Origin: Candidatus Fermentibacteraceae bacterium
GTDB taxonomy: Bacteria; Fermentibacterota; Fermentibacteria; Fermentibacterales; JCC-6
NCBI GenBank assembly: GCA_029932015.1
Contig: JAOZQW010000093.1
Coordinates: forward strand, 1 to 8,056
Direction of reading: 5' to 3'
DNA length: 8,056 bases
Of this stretch, positions 6,348-8,056 are shown one piece after another. The position numbers were made by a program, and so were the translations under genes. The notes under the pieces were generated by a model, which was given only the letters and a program-made list of their open reading frames with translations, had not been told where the DNA came from and made no database searches. Position 1 is the stretch's first letter, and each line of letters opens with the position of its first letter.

Positions 6348-8056
6348 TCAGTTCAGAAGCATCATCCTTTCGGTAACTGTATCGAACTGCGTTCTTACAA
6401 GTACAATGTATACTCCTGAAGGCAAACGGATGCCTTCTTCGCTGTATCCATCCCATGTGAGTGAATGCTCTCCCTGGATACTGTAGCCATCCTGCAAACC
6501 CGCCACTCGTCTGCCAAGAAGATCGTACACGGACATCTCGATTTCCCCTGCAACAGGAAGAGCGTATGTGAGGGTCACCTCCGATGTGAACGGATTCGGT
6601 CTTGGATGCATGAGCTGTAATGCCGGAGGTACGATTCCTCCAGCCCCAAGAACCGGGAGGCCGGATATAGTTATGTCATCAAGATTCCAGCCGCAGTAGG
6701 TCCAGCCCATATTTGTCGGTCCGATCGACCAGCGGATAAAGACCTCTGGCTGTCCGTCAGCTATGTTGGAGATGTCATACTCTTCGAGAACCCAGACGGA
6801 ATCAGTGACCGGGGTGATCGAACTGTTCACCCAAATCGAAGTCCATATCAGACTATCACAGCTGACGCTGACCGAGGCATTGTCAAATCCACGCTGCTGC
6901 ACACCGAGATAACGCCAGAAACTCATATTGACCTGGTAGAGAGATGAACAGTCTATCGCGTTCGAAGTGAGATGGTACTCCGGCATCTCATTCCAGTAAT
7001 CACCCTCAAGATTAAATGCGTACACATTGGTCCCGGTCCTGCCGGATGTCGGGTCGGGATTGCCGTACTCACCGCCCTGACCAAGCGGAACACCGTACTC
7101 CCAGTCACCCTCGGTACTCCAGCCCGGGTCAGCATCGAGATCCCAGTTATACTGTGGATAACCCTCTCCGATCATAAGTACGATCTGAAGGCCGATAGAC
7201 GAAGTCGTGTCTGACAGATCAGTAACGGTCATGACTGTGGAATAGACCCCGTCCGCAAGAAGGGAAGCGTTCAGGTTAGGGGTTAGTGTGACAGTCGTAC
7301 TCATTCCGGGTCCAATGATCCCCGAAGCAGTACCGCTGACATCCAGCCAGGAGACCATGGGCTGGAAGGAGATCTGATAAGGGATTGGGGAGGCCTCACG
7401 ACAAGTGATGGAGACCGGAATGTCAGAGGGACTGAAGGGTCCCCCGACACTTCCCTCGAATGCCAGAATACCTCTCCTGTCGACATCAAGTCCGCGATCG
7501 AACGCAATTCCCTTGATGCAGAAGTTGGCGGTCTCATCCACTCCCGTGAGATCAACCCATGAACCACCAGAACGGTATCGGCTCTCTCCCGGAGATGCGG
7601 AGGACTCTACAATGGTCCTGTAGCTGGCTCCAAGAAGAACTGGAACATCCGAAGTGCAATCGTAGGGATGACCGCCCTCCTCCAGTTCGAGGTAGATATG
7701 GAATTCCTGACCGGTCTCGAGGTAGACGCCGTTATCGAGTTCTACAGTGTGGAACCCCCTCATCTCTGCAGCACCGGAGATCTCTCCGAGCAGGTCATCC
7801 AGCTGTCCATCCTGAAAACTCCCGTAGACCTTAACGGTGTAGTCTACGCTGTCGCCGGCAGTGTAGAAGCTGACCTCATTCAGCATTTCCGGACCAGCTG
7901 CTACGAATGTATTGAAAGCCTCTGTACAGTCCTTGAGTGTTTCCCGCCAACCGTGATAGTCATGGTAGTAGATCCTGTCGCAGATAATTGACTCCACATC
8001 GGTCAGCGAAACGGCGCCCATCTGCGGATTACGGGCACAGTGCCTGTCAGAGTAGG
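6348..8056 (-). CDS. Secreted multidomain protein: lectin-like domain after a probable C1A protease, Ig-like, jelly-roll and T9SS sorting domain; 5' end outside the window
   Basis: The frame is open to the right edge and 568 residues are visible. The first in-frame ATG (8021) has no Shine-Dalgarno and homologous-looking sequence continues above it (YSDRHCARNPQ), so the gene is 5'-truncated by the window. Numbering from 8021: residues 12-125 match the lectin-like domain that follows papain-family (C1A) peptidases (YYHDYHGW, LNEVSFYT, YTVKVYG, GFHTVELD, LETGQEFHIYLEL). Residues 200-283 look like an Ig/BACON-type domain (VSWLDVSG, a GPG turn, LLADGVYSTVMTV). Residues 290-454 form a jelly-roll of the MAM/immune-inhibitor-A type (WEYGVPLGQGG, PDPTSGRTGTNVYAFNL, MSFWRYLGV, GWNLDDITI). 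Residues 469-557 are a type A T9SS/FlgD-like sorting domain (PRPNPFTSEV, VYDLLGRRV, LPSGVYIVLV). A secreted or surface protease is inferred; the catalytic Cys/His/Asn would lie outside. Ten Cys are spread through the first 443 residues. The next gene starts 89 nt downstream, or 35 nt if its upstream ATG is used. Confidence 0.88.
   Translation of the reverse strand, partial: YSDRHCARNPQMGAVSLTDVESIICDRIYYHDYHGWRETLKDCTEAFNTFVAAGPEMLNEVSFYTAGDSVDYTVKVYGSFQDGQLDDLLGEISGAAEMRGFHTVELDNGVYLETGQEFHIYLELEEGGHPYDCTSDVPVLLGASYRTIVESSASPGESRYRSGGSWVDLTGVDETANFCIKGIAFDRGLDVDRRGILAFEGSVGGPFSPSDIPVSITCREASPIPYQISFQPMVSWLDVSGTASGIIGPGMSTTVTLTPNLNASLLADGVYSTVMTVTDLSDTTSSIGLQIVLMIGEGYPQYNWDLDADPGWSTEGDWEYGVPLGQGGEYGNPDPTSGRTGTNVYAFNLEGDYWNEMPEYHLTSNAIDCSSLYQVNMSFWRYLGVQQRGFDNASVSVSCDSLIWTSIWVNSSITPVTDSVWVLEEYDISNIADGQPEVFIRWSIGPTNMGWTYCGWNLDDITISGLPVLGAGGIVPPALQLMHPRPNPFTSEVTLTYALPVAGEIEMSVYDLLGRRVAGLQDGYSIQGEHSLTWDGYSEEGIRLPSGVYIVLVRTQFDTVTERMMLLN

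Noticed and set aside
8019..8021. ATG at 8021 as the true start of the T9SS-domain protein
   Set aside because: There is no ribosome binding site or signal peptide, and the open frame continues to the window edge with sequence that fits the end of a C1A peptidase domain.

Overview
The window looks like a chromosomal segment of a moderately GC-rich bacterium. It resembles the FCB-group or candidate-phylum bacteria (for example Fermentibacterota- or Eisenbacteria-like lineages) that place type IX (por) sorting domains on secreted proteins. That placement is an inference: it rests on the C-terminal sorting domain at the right end and on the style of the receiver/PPDK_N protein, and no rRNA or other marker gene is present. 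I see no mobile element, CRISPR array, tRNA or rRNA.

Left part (1-2566). A divergent pair of nitrogen/redox genes is separated by about 340 bp. The minus-strand gene (1-805, 3' end beyond the window) encodes the FAD/NAD- and [2Fe-2S]-binding small subunit of an NfnAB/SudAB-type ferredoxin:NADP oxidoreductase. The plus-strand gene (1150-2502) encodes a complete NADP-type hexameric glutamate dehydrogenase, GdhA. The gap holds a good sigma-70-like promoter reading toward nfnA, a weaker one reading toward gdhA, and inverted repeats in the nfnA leader. Nfn-type enzymes make or use NADPH, and GdhA consumes it during ammonium assimilation, so the pairing makes metabolic sense. gdhA ends at a perfect 21-bp hairpin that can terminate transcription from both sides.

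Right part (2666-8056). Three minus-strand genes are read from right to left. The first is a large secreted protein whose 5' end lies outside the window. It has a lectin-like domain of the type that follows papain-like (C1A) proteases, then an Ig/BACON-like segment, a jelly-roll domain and a T9SS sorting domain. The second is a protein of about 1000 residues that joins two receiver domains (the first without its phospho-acceptor) to the ATP-grasp-like PPDK_N domain of pyruvate phosphate dikinase. It has no swivelling His domain or PEP/pyruvate barrel and ends in an unassigned block of about 170 residues. The third is a small exported protein of unknown function whose start overlaps the stop of the second by an ATGA, so the two are almost certainly co-translated.

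The most promising undescribed system here is the receiver-receiver-PPDK_N protein with its translationally coupled exported partner. It could be a signal-controlled ATP-dependent phosphotransferase or ligase, but its substrate cannot be read from the sequence.
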